Positions 9,538 through 16,851 of a DNA stretch of 64,000 nt are shown piece by piece. Under the pieces are notes generated by a model. It was not told the origin of the DNA, made no database searches, and saw nothing but the letters and a program-made list of their open reading frames with translations. Within the stretch, counting starts at the first letter, position 1. Every line of letters starts with the position of its first letter. Location: the NCBI RefSeq assembly GCF_900109285.1, contig NZ_FNZQ01000001.1:1021001-1085000 (forward strand), given 5' to 3'. The DNA is from Jannaschia helgolandensis. GTDB lineage: Bacteria; Pseudomonadota; Alphaproteobacteria; Rhodobacterales; Rhodobacteraceae. A program made the translations under genes and the position numbers.

Positions 9538-9570
9538 CGGGCCGGGTGCGATTTTGTCGCCCCCGGCCCG
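9538..9570 (+). terminator. Hairpin after the fsa-like gene
   Basis: CGGGCCGGG (9538-9546) pairs exactly with CCCGGCCCG (9562-9570), and GCGA/TCGC extends the stem inside the loop. No clear T-run follows, so it may be a weak or Rho-assisted terminator or an mRNA-stabilising hairpin. Confidence 0.5.
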
Positions 9571-9621
9571 AATTCTCTGTGCTATCTGAAATGCAATCGG
9601 CAAAGACCGGAGAGAGAGCAG

Positions 9622-10320
9622 ATGGCAGACCAGACCGCGCGCGCCGTGGGTCACGATTGGCGTGACCGCGTCCTGACAGACCCCGACATGATATTGGAAG
9701 ATCGCGATTTGATGCGGGCACTGATCGCCGCGAACGAGCGGCAGATGGGCAAGAACATCGTCGATCTGCGCGGTATTGCGATGGAACGGCTGGAGGCGCG
9801 GCTGGATCGTCTGGAAGATACGCATCGCAGCGTGATCGCCGCCGCCTATGAAAACCTTGCCGGGACGAACCAGATTCACCGCTGCGTCCTGAAACTGCTG
9901 GAAGCGGAAAACCTGCCGGGGTTGCTGGATCTGCTGCCGGGCGAGTTGGCCGATATCGTGCGTGTCGACCGTGTGCGGCTGGTGCTGGAATCCGCTGAAC
10001 CGGGCGAAGTGCCGCATCTGGTCATCTCGCCGGTGCGTGAAGGATTCGTGGAAACCTATATCACTCAGGGCCGCGATGTTCCGGTGCGGCAGGTAACGCT
10101 TCGCCAATGCGCGCCCGCATCCGAAAAGGTTTTTGGCGGCGATTCCGATTGGGTCCGCTCCGAAGCCTTGCTGAAGCTGGATTTGGGCGACGGGCGCCTG
10201 CCCGGAATGTTGGCTTTCGGGTCGGAAGATCCGCACCAGTTTCGCGCCAATCAGGGCACCGAGCTGCTGACCTTTTTCACCGCCGCGTTCGAGCGTGTCG
10301 TGCGGCGATGCTTGGGCTGA
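9622..10320 (+). CDS. DUF484 family protein
   Basis: 232 aa cytosolic protein of the DUF484 family, which has a GAF-like fold. The N-terminal helical segment contains the family motif (FLxDNPD-like; here VLTDPDMILEDRDLMRALIAA), then a coiled region and a C-terminal GAF-like domain. A strong GGAGAGAGAG ribosome site precedes the ATG. In Proteobacteria DUF484 genes typically sit just upstream of xerC, as here (seven-base gap). The function is unknown; the conserved pairing suggests a link to chromosome dimer resolution. Confidence 0.85.
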   Translation: MADQTARAVGHDWRDRVLTDPDMILEDRDLMRALIAANERQMGKNIVDLRGIAMERLEARLDRLEDTHRSVIAAAYENLAGTNQIHRCVLKLLEAENLPGLLDLLPGELADIVRVDRVRLVLESAEPGEVPHLVISPVREGFVETYITQGRDVPVRQVTLRQCAPASEKVFGGDSDWVRSEALLKLDLGDGRLPGMLAFGSEDPHQFRANQGTELLTFFTAAFERVVRRCLG

Positions 10321-10327
10321 GGCCCGG

Positions 10328-11254
10328 ATGACGCTGGAAATCAGTCCCGGCGCGCGCGACGCGTTGCAGGCGTGGGGCGACCACATGCGGGCGCTGGACG
10401 GGGCGGCGGAGAACACGCTGACGGCCTATGCGCGCGATGTCACGGCGTTTCTGGCATTTCAGGCGGGACATCGCGGCGGACCTATGGGCTTGGCCGAGAT
10501 CGGGCGTTTGCGGACGGCGGATATGCGCGCCTGGATGGCCGATCAGCGGTTGCACGGCACAGGCGGACGGTCGGTCGCACGGCATTTGTCGGCGGTAAAA
10601 TCCTTTGCACGCTGGTTGTCCGAACGGGAAGGGTTTGATCCGACCGCGATCCTGTCGACACGCGCGCCGAAATTCCGCAAACCGCTGCCCCGCCCCTTGG
10701 CGAAAGATGCGGCAAAAGATCTGATCGAGACAGTCGGGATGCAGCATGACACGCCTTGGATCGCGGCGCGGGATGTGGCGGTCGTGACGGTGCTGTACGG
10801 CTGCGGCCTGCGCATTTCCGAAGGGCTGGGTCTGACGGGAGGCGATGCGCCGCTGGCCGATGTTTTGCGGATCAAGGGCAAAGGCGGCAAGGAACGATTG
10901 GTGCCCGTTCTTCCTGCTGCGCGCGACGCTGTTGAACGATATATTGCGGCCTGTCCTTTCGATCTGACCGATGATGGCCCGCTGTTCCGGGGTGCGCGGG
11001 GCGGGGCCCTGAACGGGCGGATCGTTGCGGGCGTGATGGCGCGGGCCAGAATGCAACTGGGTTTGCCCGCGTCGGCCACGCCGCATGCGCTGCGTCATTC
11101 CTTCGCCACGCATCTGTTGGAGGCAGGTGGCGATCTTCGCTCAATTCAGGAGCTTCTGGGCCACGCCAGCCTGTCCACGACGCAGGCCTATACGGCTGTC
11201 GATACGGTACACCTGATGGAAACCTATGCCCGTGCCCATCCGCACGGCAGATAG
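10328..11254 (+). CDS. xerC: Tyrosine recombinase XerC
   Basis: 308 aa from the ATG at 10328 with GAGG six bases upstream. Site-specific recombinase acting with XerD at dif to resolve chromosome dimers. N-terminal core-binding SAM-like domain (~10-100), then the catalytic domain with R in CGLRISE, K in KGGKERLVP, HxxR in HALRHSFATH, H in LLGHASLSTTQ and the nucleophile Y in TQAYTAVD. Length and the DUF484 neighbour fit a housekeeping XerC rather than a phage integrase. Confidence 0.92.
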   Translation: MTLEISPGARDALQAWGDHMRALDGAAENTLTAYARDVTAFLAFQAGHRGGPMGLAEIGRLRTADMRAWMADQRLHGTGGRSVARHLSAVKSFARWLSEREGFDPTAILSTRAPKFRKPLPRPLAKDAAKDLIETVGMQHDTPWIAARDVAVVTVLYGCGLRISEGLGLTGGDAPLADVLRIKGKGGKERLVPVLPAARDAVERYIAACPFDLTDDGPLFRGARGGALNGRIVAGVMARARMQLGLPASATPHALRHSFATHLLEAGGDLRSIQELLGHASLSTTQAYTAVDTVHLMETYARAHPHGR

Positions 11255-11587
11255 CGTCAGGTGCCGATAGCAAACGATATTTCAGGTTGTTCCTTTAGGA
11301 TAATGCCTGCGGAACGCAGCCCTGGCCTGACGAAGTGGCCTATGACACGGCGAAATCCACCATCCTTAGCTTTTCTTGGCTATAAGCCGGGACTATTTGC
11401 GGGAAGGTGTGTTGTTTGACGGCAATGCGGCTGCATTCCTCAAGATCGAATTGACCGATGGCATTATGATAAGACGAACCGGGGAAGAGGCATTCATGAT
11501 CGCTGGTATGATGTCGAAGCGCGCGTATTGTGTGACCGGATCGAACGGGCATGTGGACGGGCGCGCGGTTCAGACGGGGGGCATCTG
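11255..11587 (+). other. 333-base gap between xerC and hydrolase-like gene
   Basis: No convincing gene. An open frame (70 codons, ending at 11588 in a TGATG overlap with the next ATG) could be a small upstream coding region, but it begins with TTG, has no clear ribosome site and I recognise nothing in it. The stretch is less GC-rich than its surroundings and probably holds the promoter of the downstream gene. Confidence 0.4.
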
Positions 11588-12436
11588 ATGGAACCCTCTG
11601 GCCCTGCTTCCCGCGAGGACATTCTGGCCCGGATCAAAGCTTTTCCGCTGGGTCAGAGCCCGGACGAGATGCGCGAGAACTTTCGCCATCGCGTATTGGG
11701 AACATCGGCCGGACTGGACGATGCCACCCGGAGCTTCCGTCCCGAAACGGGGGGTGGCAACCTGCCTCGGATTATCTGGTTTCATGGTGGCGGCTATGTA
11801 TTCGGCGGGCCTGACACGCATGCCGGGATCGCCCGATATATCAGTGATACACATGGTTTCGTCGTGCATCTTCCGCATTATCCACTGGCCCCCGACCACC
11901 AGTGGCCCGCGCAACTGGACGCGGCGCTGGCGGCCGTTCCGTCCGGGTCGGCACCGATTTTGGCGGGCGATAACGCAGGTGGGCACCTGGCCCTGGTCAC
12001 GGCACTGGATCTGGCCCGAAAAGGCAGGCCGATCGCGGGTCTTCTTCTGTTTTCACCGAATACCGATCGCAGTGGATTGAGCAAGACGCGTGCCCAGGCG
12101 GACAAGGATGCCCCTGACTTTGACGACAGGTGTGACAAGTATCTGGCAAAACTGTGTTTTGGGGATCGCTCCACAACCGACCCGCAGGTTTCGCCACTTC
12201 TGGATGATCTGTCCTTGCTACCGCCGACATGGATCGAAGTCGGCGCGCACGAGGTTCTGCTGGACGATTCGAGGTTGCTGTTTGCGCGGGCAGAAGAAGC
12301 TGGCGCGGACATTCACCTTACGGTGACAGAAAACTTGATGCACATGGCACAAATCTGGGCGCCTGATTGGGCTGCGGCGACGGAATCTTTGGACCGTGCC
12401 GCCGAATTTGCCAAGTCGCTGACGCCCCAAGACTGA
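11588..12436 (+). CDS. Alpha/beta-hydrolase-fold (HSL family) protein lacking catalytic Ser and Asp
   Basis: 282 aa from the ATG at 11588 with a GGGGGG site upstream. Clear hormone-sensitive-lipase family layout: oxyanion motif WFHGGGYVFGG (~residues 60-70), nucleophile-elbow region, SPLLDDLSLLPP, then VGAHEVLLDDS. The nucleophile elbow reads GDNAGG with Asn129 where the family has Ser (GDSAGG). The acid motif reads GAHEVLLDD with His221 where Asp is normal. Only the histidine (His252, LMHMAQ) remains. It is therefore probably not an esterase, although the fold is intact and the frame is open. It converges on otsA with an 18-base gap. Confidence 0.75.
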   Translation: MEPSGPASREDILARIKAFPLGQSPDEMRENFRHRVLGTSAGLDDATRSFRPETGGGNLPRIIWFHGGGYVFGGPDTHAGIARYISDTHGFVVHLPHYPLAPDHQWPAQLDAALAAVPSGSAPILAGDNAGGHLALVTALDLARKGRPIAGLLLFSPNTDRSGLSKTRAQADKDAPDFDDRCDKYLAKLCFGDRSTTDPQVSPLLDDLSLLPPTWIEVGAHEVLLDDSRLLFARAEEAGADIHLTVTENLMHMAQIWAPDWAAATESLDRAAEFAKSLTPQD

Positions 12437-12454
12437 TCTGGCGCGCCATCCGCG

Positions 12455-13858
12455 CTAAGGTCTGACCTGCGACAAGCGGGCAAGGAAAGAGTCGGTCCAC
12501 CAGCGAATATCTTTTTCAAACACGCCTTCGCGCAGGGTCTGGTGACGTTCACGACGTTCTTCCAGAGGCATATGGATAGCTCGGTCTATGGCATCGGAAA
12601 AGCTGCGTTTGTCGAAAGGATTGATCAGCAGGGCCGCGTCCATTTGTTCGGCGGCACCGGCGAAATGCGACAGGATCAGAACGCCTGGATCCTCCGCATC
12701 CTGCGCCGCCACGAATTCCTTGGCGACGATATTCATGCCATCGGCAAGCGGCGTCACCAGAGCGGCGTCCGCGCGGCGATATAGACCGGCGATAAGATCG
12801 CGGTCGACGTGGCGGCGAACATAACGCAAAGGCGTCCAGTCCAGGTCGGCATGAGCACCGTTGATGGATCCGGCAGTGCGCTCTAGCTCCTCTCGGATTT
12901 CCTGATATGCGGCGACATCTTCGCGCGACGGTGGGGCAATTTGCAGAAATGTCGGGCGCGGGTCGCCCTTGGCGCGGCGTGAAAGATAATCGTCGAAGGC
13001 CTCGAAGCGCTGAACAAGGCCCTTGGAATAATCCAGACGGTCGACACCGATCAGAAGCGGAGCATCGTCAGCAAGTTGCAGGTCTGGCTTGCGCGCGGCC
13101 TCAGCCGTTTTTGCGAACTTCTCGGCGTCGATGCCGATCGGAAAGCTGAGCACGGAGAATGTCCGGTTCTCGCGCAGCCATTTGCCGCCGCGAAGGACCT
13201 GAGCCTTGGGGTCGTGACGCAGGACCTCATTTGCCGAAGTCACGTCGCGCATGGTCTGAAGGCCGACGATATCATGCGCGGCCAACCATGAGGACAGTGC
13301 CGCGACCTGCGGCAGGGCCATCACATCCGTCGGGTTGGGAAAGGGGATATGAAGGAACAGGCCGATGCGGTTGGCGATGCCGAGGGCCCGCAATTCCTGC
13401 GCTACCATCAGGAAATGATAGTCCTGAATCCAGATCAGATCGTCCGGTTTCACGGTAGAGGCGATGGCTCGCGCCACACGGCGGTTGACGGCGGCATAAG
13501 CCTCGAATTCGCTTTCGGAAATATCCAGTAGATCGGGGCGATGGTGGAAAAGGGGCCAGAGAACCGAATTCGAATAGCCAAGGTAGTAGCCGATATGCTC
13601 TGCCTCGGTAATCGCAAAGGTTGCCCGGTCATAGTCGCCGCTGCCGATCCTTGTCAGACCGTCCAGCGCCTGTTCGCTCGGATCGGCTGCCCCGATCCAT
13701 AACCCACCGGCCCCTGTCAGGGCTTCGTGCATGGCATTGACCAGTCCGCCTGCGGGGACTTCGTTGCTTTTGGGTATGCGGTTTGAGACGACGATGAGCC
13801 GTCCTGTCCCGACCGGACTGTCCGAAAATGGCGCGTCGTCGATCACGAGTTCAGACAA
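12455..13858 (-). CDS. otsA: Alpha,alpha-trehalose-phosphate synthase (UDP/GDP-glucose-dependent)
   Basis: 467 aa GT20 glycosyltransferase joining glucose-6-phosphate and nucleotide-glucose to trehalose-6-phosphate. N-terminal GRLIVVSNRIP, substrate-binding IQDYHFLM and LFLHIPFPNP, and the sugar-nucleotide site GVDRLDYSKGL are all present. The start is a TTG at 13858, supported by GGAGG seven bases upstream inside the end of otsB; the genes overlap by eight bases, implying coupling. With otsB it makes the compatible solute trehalose for osmotic, heat or desiccation stress. Confidence 0.93.
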   Translation of the reverse strand: MSELVIDDAPFSDSPVGTGRLIVVSNRIPKSNEVPAGGLVNAMHEALTGAGGLWIGAADPSEQALDGLTRIGSGDYDRATFAITEAEHIGYYLGYSNSVLWPLFHHRPDLLDISESEFEAYAAVNRRVARAIASTVKPDDLIWIQDYHFLMVAQELRALGIANRIGLFLHIPFPNPTDVMALPQVAALSSWLAAHDIVGLQTMRDVTSANEVLRHDPKAQVLRGGKWLRENRTFSVLSFPIGIDAEKFAKTAEAARKPDLQLADDAPLLIGVDRLDYSKGLVQRFEAFDDYLSRRAKGDPRPTFLQIAPPSREDVAAYQEIREELERTAGSINGAHADLDWTPLRYVRRHVDRDLIAGLYRRADAALVTPLADGMNIVAKEFVAAQDAEDPGVLILSHFAGAAEQMDAALLINPFDKRSFSDAIDRAIHMPLEERRERHQTLREGVFEKDIRWWTDSFLARLSQVRP

Positions 13859-14609
13859 GCCAATCCTCCAGTTTTAGCAACAGCGATTTGGGGTCGGGCA
13901 AGCGATGAGATGCAACGGTTTCGGCTTCGCCGATCTTGATGGCATAGCCTTTCCGATGTTCGACCAGTTGCAAAGCCGGCTCGTCCGTCAGATCATCACC
14001 GGCATAGATCGGCGTTTTCCCCCGGAATGGCAGACGATCCATCAACCGGGTAAGCGCGATGTCCTTGCCGACGCATTCGGGCTTCAACTCATAGGCCATC
14101 AGTGCGGGTTGCAGCCGGAACCCGTCGGCGGCCATCGCCAGGCTTTCCATGAACCGCAATGCAAGTGCACCGCATTCTTCAGCCTGTCGATAATGCAGCA
14201 CAACGCCGGAGGGCTTGTGTTCGACCAGAAACGACGGGCAAAGTTTGGCGAAGTCGTCGACCAACCGGCAAAGTCGGCGAACCGTATCCTCATCGAACTC
14301 GACCAGTTTGGAATGGACACCGTCGATATGCATTTCGGCCCCATGAGTGCCGATCAGTGCGCCCTTGAAGTCGGGAAGGAATTTCTGAAGGTCCGCAATG
14401 GACCGGCCCGAGACCAGGGCGACGCGACCGTCCAGCCGATCCATCGCGCGGTCCAGAATGCCGGTAATGCTAGCGGTCACATCGATGTCGTCGGGACGTT
14501 CGGCAATTTCTACGAGTGTGCCGTCGAAATCCAGATACAGGGCGGACTGGTCAGCATCAGGCAATTTGAAATCGCCCACCGCTTCGGCGGGTTGGTCGGT
14601 CATACCCAT
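13851..14609 (-). CDS. otsB: Trehalose-6-phosphate phosphatase
   Basis: About 252 aa. HAD-superfamily phosphatase dephosphorylating trehalose-6-phosphate. HAD motif I is LYLDFDGTLVEI near the N-terminus, motif II lies in VALVSGRS, and the late motif is AGDDLTDEPAL. The exact start is uncertain: ATG codons at 14609, 14603 and further upstream are in frame and none has a strong ribosome site. It is the first gene of an otsB-otsA operon. A GGAAC-N16-GGTT element ~170 bases upstream may be a general-stress promoter. Confidence 0.9.
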   Translation of the reverse strand: MGMTDQPAEAVGDFKLPDADQSALYLDFDGTLVEIAERPDDIDVTASITGILDRAMDRLDGRVALVSGRSIADLQKFLPDFKGALIGTHGAEMHIDGVHSKLVEFDEDTVRRLCRLVDDFAKLCPSFLVEHKPSGVVLHYRQAEECGALALRFMESLAMAADGFRLQPALMAYELKPECVGKDIALTRLMDRLPFRGKTPIYAGDDLTDEPALQLVEHRKGYAIKIGEAETVASHRLPDPKSLLLKLEDWLV

Positions 14610-14781
14610 GAAACCTGTCATCTGATAATACTGCATTTGGCCACATTCCCTGATCTGACCCGCTTGCATGCGGAACACCTATCCAGCCGACCTGAGGTCG
14701 ACAGGTATCTGCGCGAAGCAACGACAACTGAAATAGAGGTCACGCGACGCATCCTTGAGCATTTGAATATTGTATTAGTCT

Positions 14782-14806
14782 AACCTGTTTTTGCAGCCAA
14801 AGTTCC
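14782..14806 (-). promoter_or_regulatory. Candidate general-stress (EcfG-type) promoter of otsBA
   Basis: Read on the minus strand: GGAAC, 16 bases, GGTT. The alphaproteobacterial EcfG consensus is GGAAC-N16/17-CGTT, so one -10 base differs. It would give a leader of ~170 bases before otsB. Weak evidence taken alone, but trehalose synthesis is a usual target of this sigma factor. Confidence 0.4.
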
Positions 14807-14951
14807 GGCTATCATTTAGCAAGCCTACCTAGGGACGCCCAGCGCAGTGACGACGCTGACGCCTAGATGTGCAAATAAGAGTTTTCTGCCCGATATTTAC
14901 GCAGCAAAAAGAGATAGCGGAAGCAAGATTCAGCCGATGCGCGAAGTCAGA

Positions 14952-15618
14952 TCATCCCGCCCGCACACGCAGCATTTCCACTGCATGCACCAAATCGTTG
15001 CGGAAATCCTCCGTGGCGCGGTCCCGGGCCTGTGAGTCGGGCAGACGCAGCAGACAGCTGGGGTGGAGCGTGACCAGAAGCGGGCGGCCGTCTCTTGTCC
15101 GCTCCATCCCGCCGCGACGTTTCAAAACCCTGCTGCCGTCACCCGTCAGAGCGTGCAGCGCGATCGCTCCGGGGATAGTCTTGAGGTGAATGTATCCCCG
15201 GAAGCCCTGTGCCCGGAGCTTTTCAGCGATACGAACCATTTCCTCCATCGTATAATCCGAGGACCGCAAAACGCCGGAGGACAGAAACAACCCTTCGATG
15301 TAATTGCGCCGACAGAATTCGGTCGTCAGCCAGACCACCTCGTCCACGGTAAACCGGGCGCGAGGGACATTCGATGAGACGCGATTTACGCAATAGGCGC
15401 AGTCGTAGACACAATAATTCGTCATTAAAATCTTGAGCAGAGAGATACATCGGCCGTCCCGCGCATAGGCATGACAAATGCCCGACCCCTTAGTCGAGCC
15501 CAGCCCCTTGCCATCGCGCGACCCCGCGTCTGGATGTTCCCGATGACGCGCAACTGGCGTCGTATTTGGCTGCATCCGACAGCAGAGCCAGTTTGTCCTG
15601 AATCGTCATTTTTGCCAT
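14952..15618 (-). pseudogene. Chimeric remnant: radical SAM DNA-repair protein fused by deletion to the C-terminus of UdgX
   Basis: The start at 15618 opens a protein like the putative DNA modification/repair radical SAM family (MTIQDKLALLSDAAKYDASCASSG). One extra base in the C-run at 15522-15525 breaks the frame; dropping it joins to SRDGKGLGSTKGSG and the iron-sulfur motif CVYDCAYCVNR. After HLKTIPGA (near 15180) the sequence changes, in frame, to the last ~70 residues of a UdgX-type uracil-DNA glycosylase (GA-ALHALTG..RVLKRRG, LLVTLHPSCLLRLPD). In many genomes these two genes are neighbours, so an internal deletion removed the end of one and most of the other. Almost certainly non-functional. 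An SOS box remains at its start. Confidence 0.8.
15522..15525 (-). other. Frameshift in a four-base homopolymer
   Basis: The CCCC run on the plus strand needs to be CCC to join the N-terminal reading frame (SGTSRRG) to the radical SAM frame (SRDGKG). A real mutation or a sequencing error would look the same here. Confidence 0.7.
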
Positions 15619-15620
15619 AT

Positions 15621-15635
15621 GTTCTGTGTATGTTC
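15621..15635 (-). promoter_or_regulatory. LexA (SOS) box of the alphaproteobacterial type
   Basis: Exact GTTC-N7-GTTC direct repeat (GTTC 15621-15624, GTTC 15632-15635), the operator form known for LexA in Rhodobacter and related alphaproteobacteria. It ends two bases before the ATG of the broken radical SAM gene, so it would sit over the start region of that transcript. Confidence 0.7.
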
Positions 15636-15685
15636 TTATTCGCCGCCCCGGCAAGAGCGGCAGAAACAGCGAATCCGAGGTGGCG

Positions 15686-15711
15686 GGAACAGGTTCGCCG
15701 CTCGCGGCGTT
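15686..15711 (+). promoter_or_regulatory. General-stress sigma factor (EcfG-type) promoter
   Basis: GGAAC (15686-15690), 17 bases, CGTT (15708-15711): an exact match to the alphaproteobacterial general-stress consensus. It faces the 22-codon membrane protein and the three stress genes behind it, with a leader of ~70 bases. Confidence 0.75.
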
Positions 15712-15788
15712 GTGAAGCCAGATAGCAAGAGCGATCTGCGAATTTCCGCCCTTAGAGCTTGGCGGGCCATGAAACCGGAGAGACCACA

Positions 15789-15857
15789 ATGAACAGCATT
15801 TTCTACATCATCGGTGTCGTCGTTGTTGCGCTGGCTGTCATCAGCTTCATCGCCTGA
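15789..15857 (+). CDS. 22-residue single-helix membrane microprotein
   Basis: ATG at 15789 with GGAGAG eight bases upstream; the product is MNSIFYIIGVVVVALAVISF-IA, one hydrophobic helix with a short polar N-terminus. It is the first gene after the exact EcfG-type promoter at 15686 and lies 47 bases before the next stress gene. The ribosome site, the promoter and the clean hydrophobic character support a real gene. The function is unknown; such microproteins often dock to larger membrane proteins. Confidence 0.65.
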   Translation: MNSIFYIIGVVVVALAVISFIA

Positions 15858-15904
15858 ACACAACCAGATCAATTCTGAACATTCACAAACGACAGGAGAC
15901 TATC

Positions 15905-16459
15905 ATGTCCGTTAACAAGACTACGCCCCCCCCGTCGTCTACAGGGCAACAGCATAGCGATGCTACTGCTTCCGAAATGGCCTCTGATGCCAAGTCTGCC
16001 GCCACGAGCAAAGCGTCCGATTTGAAGTCGAAAGCCAAGTCCGAGGCCTCCAAACTGGCCGATCAGGCCCGTTCCGCCGCCGACGAAAGGGTGGAGGATG
16101 CCAAGGACTATGCGACCGACAACATCGAGCGTACAGTGGAACAGATTCGCGATGCAGGCCGCCAGTTCGGCGATGACAGTTATCAGGCTCAGGCCGCCGA
16201 TTATCTGGCTTCGAACCTGAGTCAGGCTGCCGACATGATCCGCCGACAGGATCTGGGTTCGCTTGCCGATGATCTGACATCGTTTGCACGCCGCAATCCT
16301 GCTGTCGTCTTGGGTGGTGCCGCACTTCTGGGTTTCGCCGCCGCGCGGATGCTCAAGGCGTCGGAACGGTCGACAGCCGATGTCCGGTTCGAGTCGCCGA
16401 CCGCAGGTGTGAGCAATACGCCCTATGACCGTCAGATCGACCGTGGTTACCGCTCATGA
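15905..16459 (+). CDS. DUF883-like membrane-anchored stress protein
   Basis: 184 aa. The N-terminal half (~20-90) is rich in Ala/Lys/Ser/Asp with amphipathic repeats (KSAATSKASDLKSKAKSEASKLADQA), a hydrophilin/LEA-like character. A C-terminal hydrophobic segment (NPAVVLGGAALLGFAAARML) resembles the DUF883/ElaB tail anchor. AGGAG seven bases before the ATG. The last four bases overlap the next gene. Role inferred: envelope-associated protein made in the general stress response. Confidence 0.7.
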   Translation: MSVNKTTPPPSSTGQQHSDATASEMASDAKSAATSKASDLKSKAKSEASKLADQARSAADERVEDAKDYATDNIERTVEQIRDAGRQFGDDSYQAQAADYLASNLSQAADMIRRQDLGSLADDLTSFARRNPAVVLGGAALLGFAAARMLKASERSTADVRFESPTAGVSNTPYDRQIDRGYRS

Positions 16460-16851
16460 ACCAGCACAGCCAATCCCCAAAGGGACCGGCAAGTCTGATT
16501 TCGGATGTGCTGGCCCATGTCTCGTCGCTGATCCGCAAGGAATTCGACCTTGCCCGCGCCGAAGTATCCACAAACATCAACCGCGCTGGCGTTGCCATCG
16601 GCCTTCTGGTCGGTGCGATGGTCATCGCACTGGTTGCGCTGAACGTATTGGCAGCCGCGTTGGTCGCCGCCATCACCGAACTGGGTCTCGATGCCGGATG
16701 GTCGGCTTTGATCGTGGGCGGAACACTTGCTCTGATTGCGCTCGGAATGGTCATGAAGGGGGTCAATGACCTCAAATTGACCAGTCTGGCCCCGTCGCGA
16801 ACGGTCAAGAACCTGAAGCGCGACGCTGATGCGGTTAAGGAGACGATGTGA
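16456..16851 (+). CDS. Phage-holin-family (DUF1469-type) membrane protein
   Basis: 131 aa with two long hydrophobic helices (residues ~50-80 and ~85-110) after an amphipathic N-terminus (LISDVLAHVSSLIRKEFDLARAEV), the layout of the holin-X/DUF1469 family. These are cellular stress-associated membrane proteins and not phage lysis genes. It overlaps its neighbours on both sides (ATGA at the start, TGATG at the end), so the three genes are translated as a unit. Confidence 0.75.
   Translation: MNQHSQSPKGPASLISDVLAHVSSLIRKEFDLARAEVSTNINRAGVAIGLLVGAMVIALVALNVLAAALVAAITELGLDAGWSALIVGGTLALIALGMVMKGVNDLKLTSLAPSRTVKNLKRDADAVKETM

Noticed and set aside
10328-11254. Tyrosine recombinase as integrase of a mobile element
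   Set aside because: Full XerC length, DUF484 partner, no attachment-site repeats and no cargo genes nearby.
11376-11588. 70-codon frame ending in a TGATG overlap with the hydrolase-like gene
   Set aside because: TTG start, no ribosome site and no recognisable feature. The coupling overlap is suggestive but not enough to call a gene.
16456-16851. Phage holin as evidence of a prophage
   Set aside because: The DUF1469-type family is cellular. No other phage gene is near and the neighbours are stress proteins behind an EcfG promoter.
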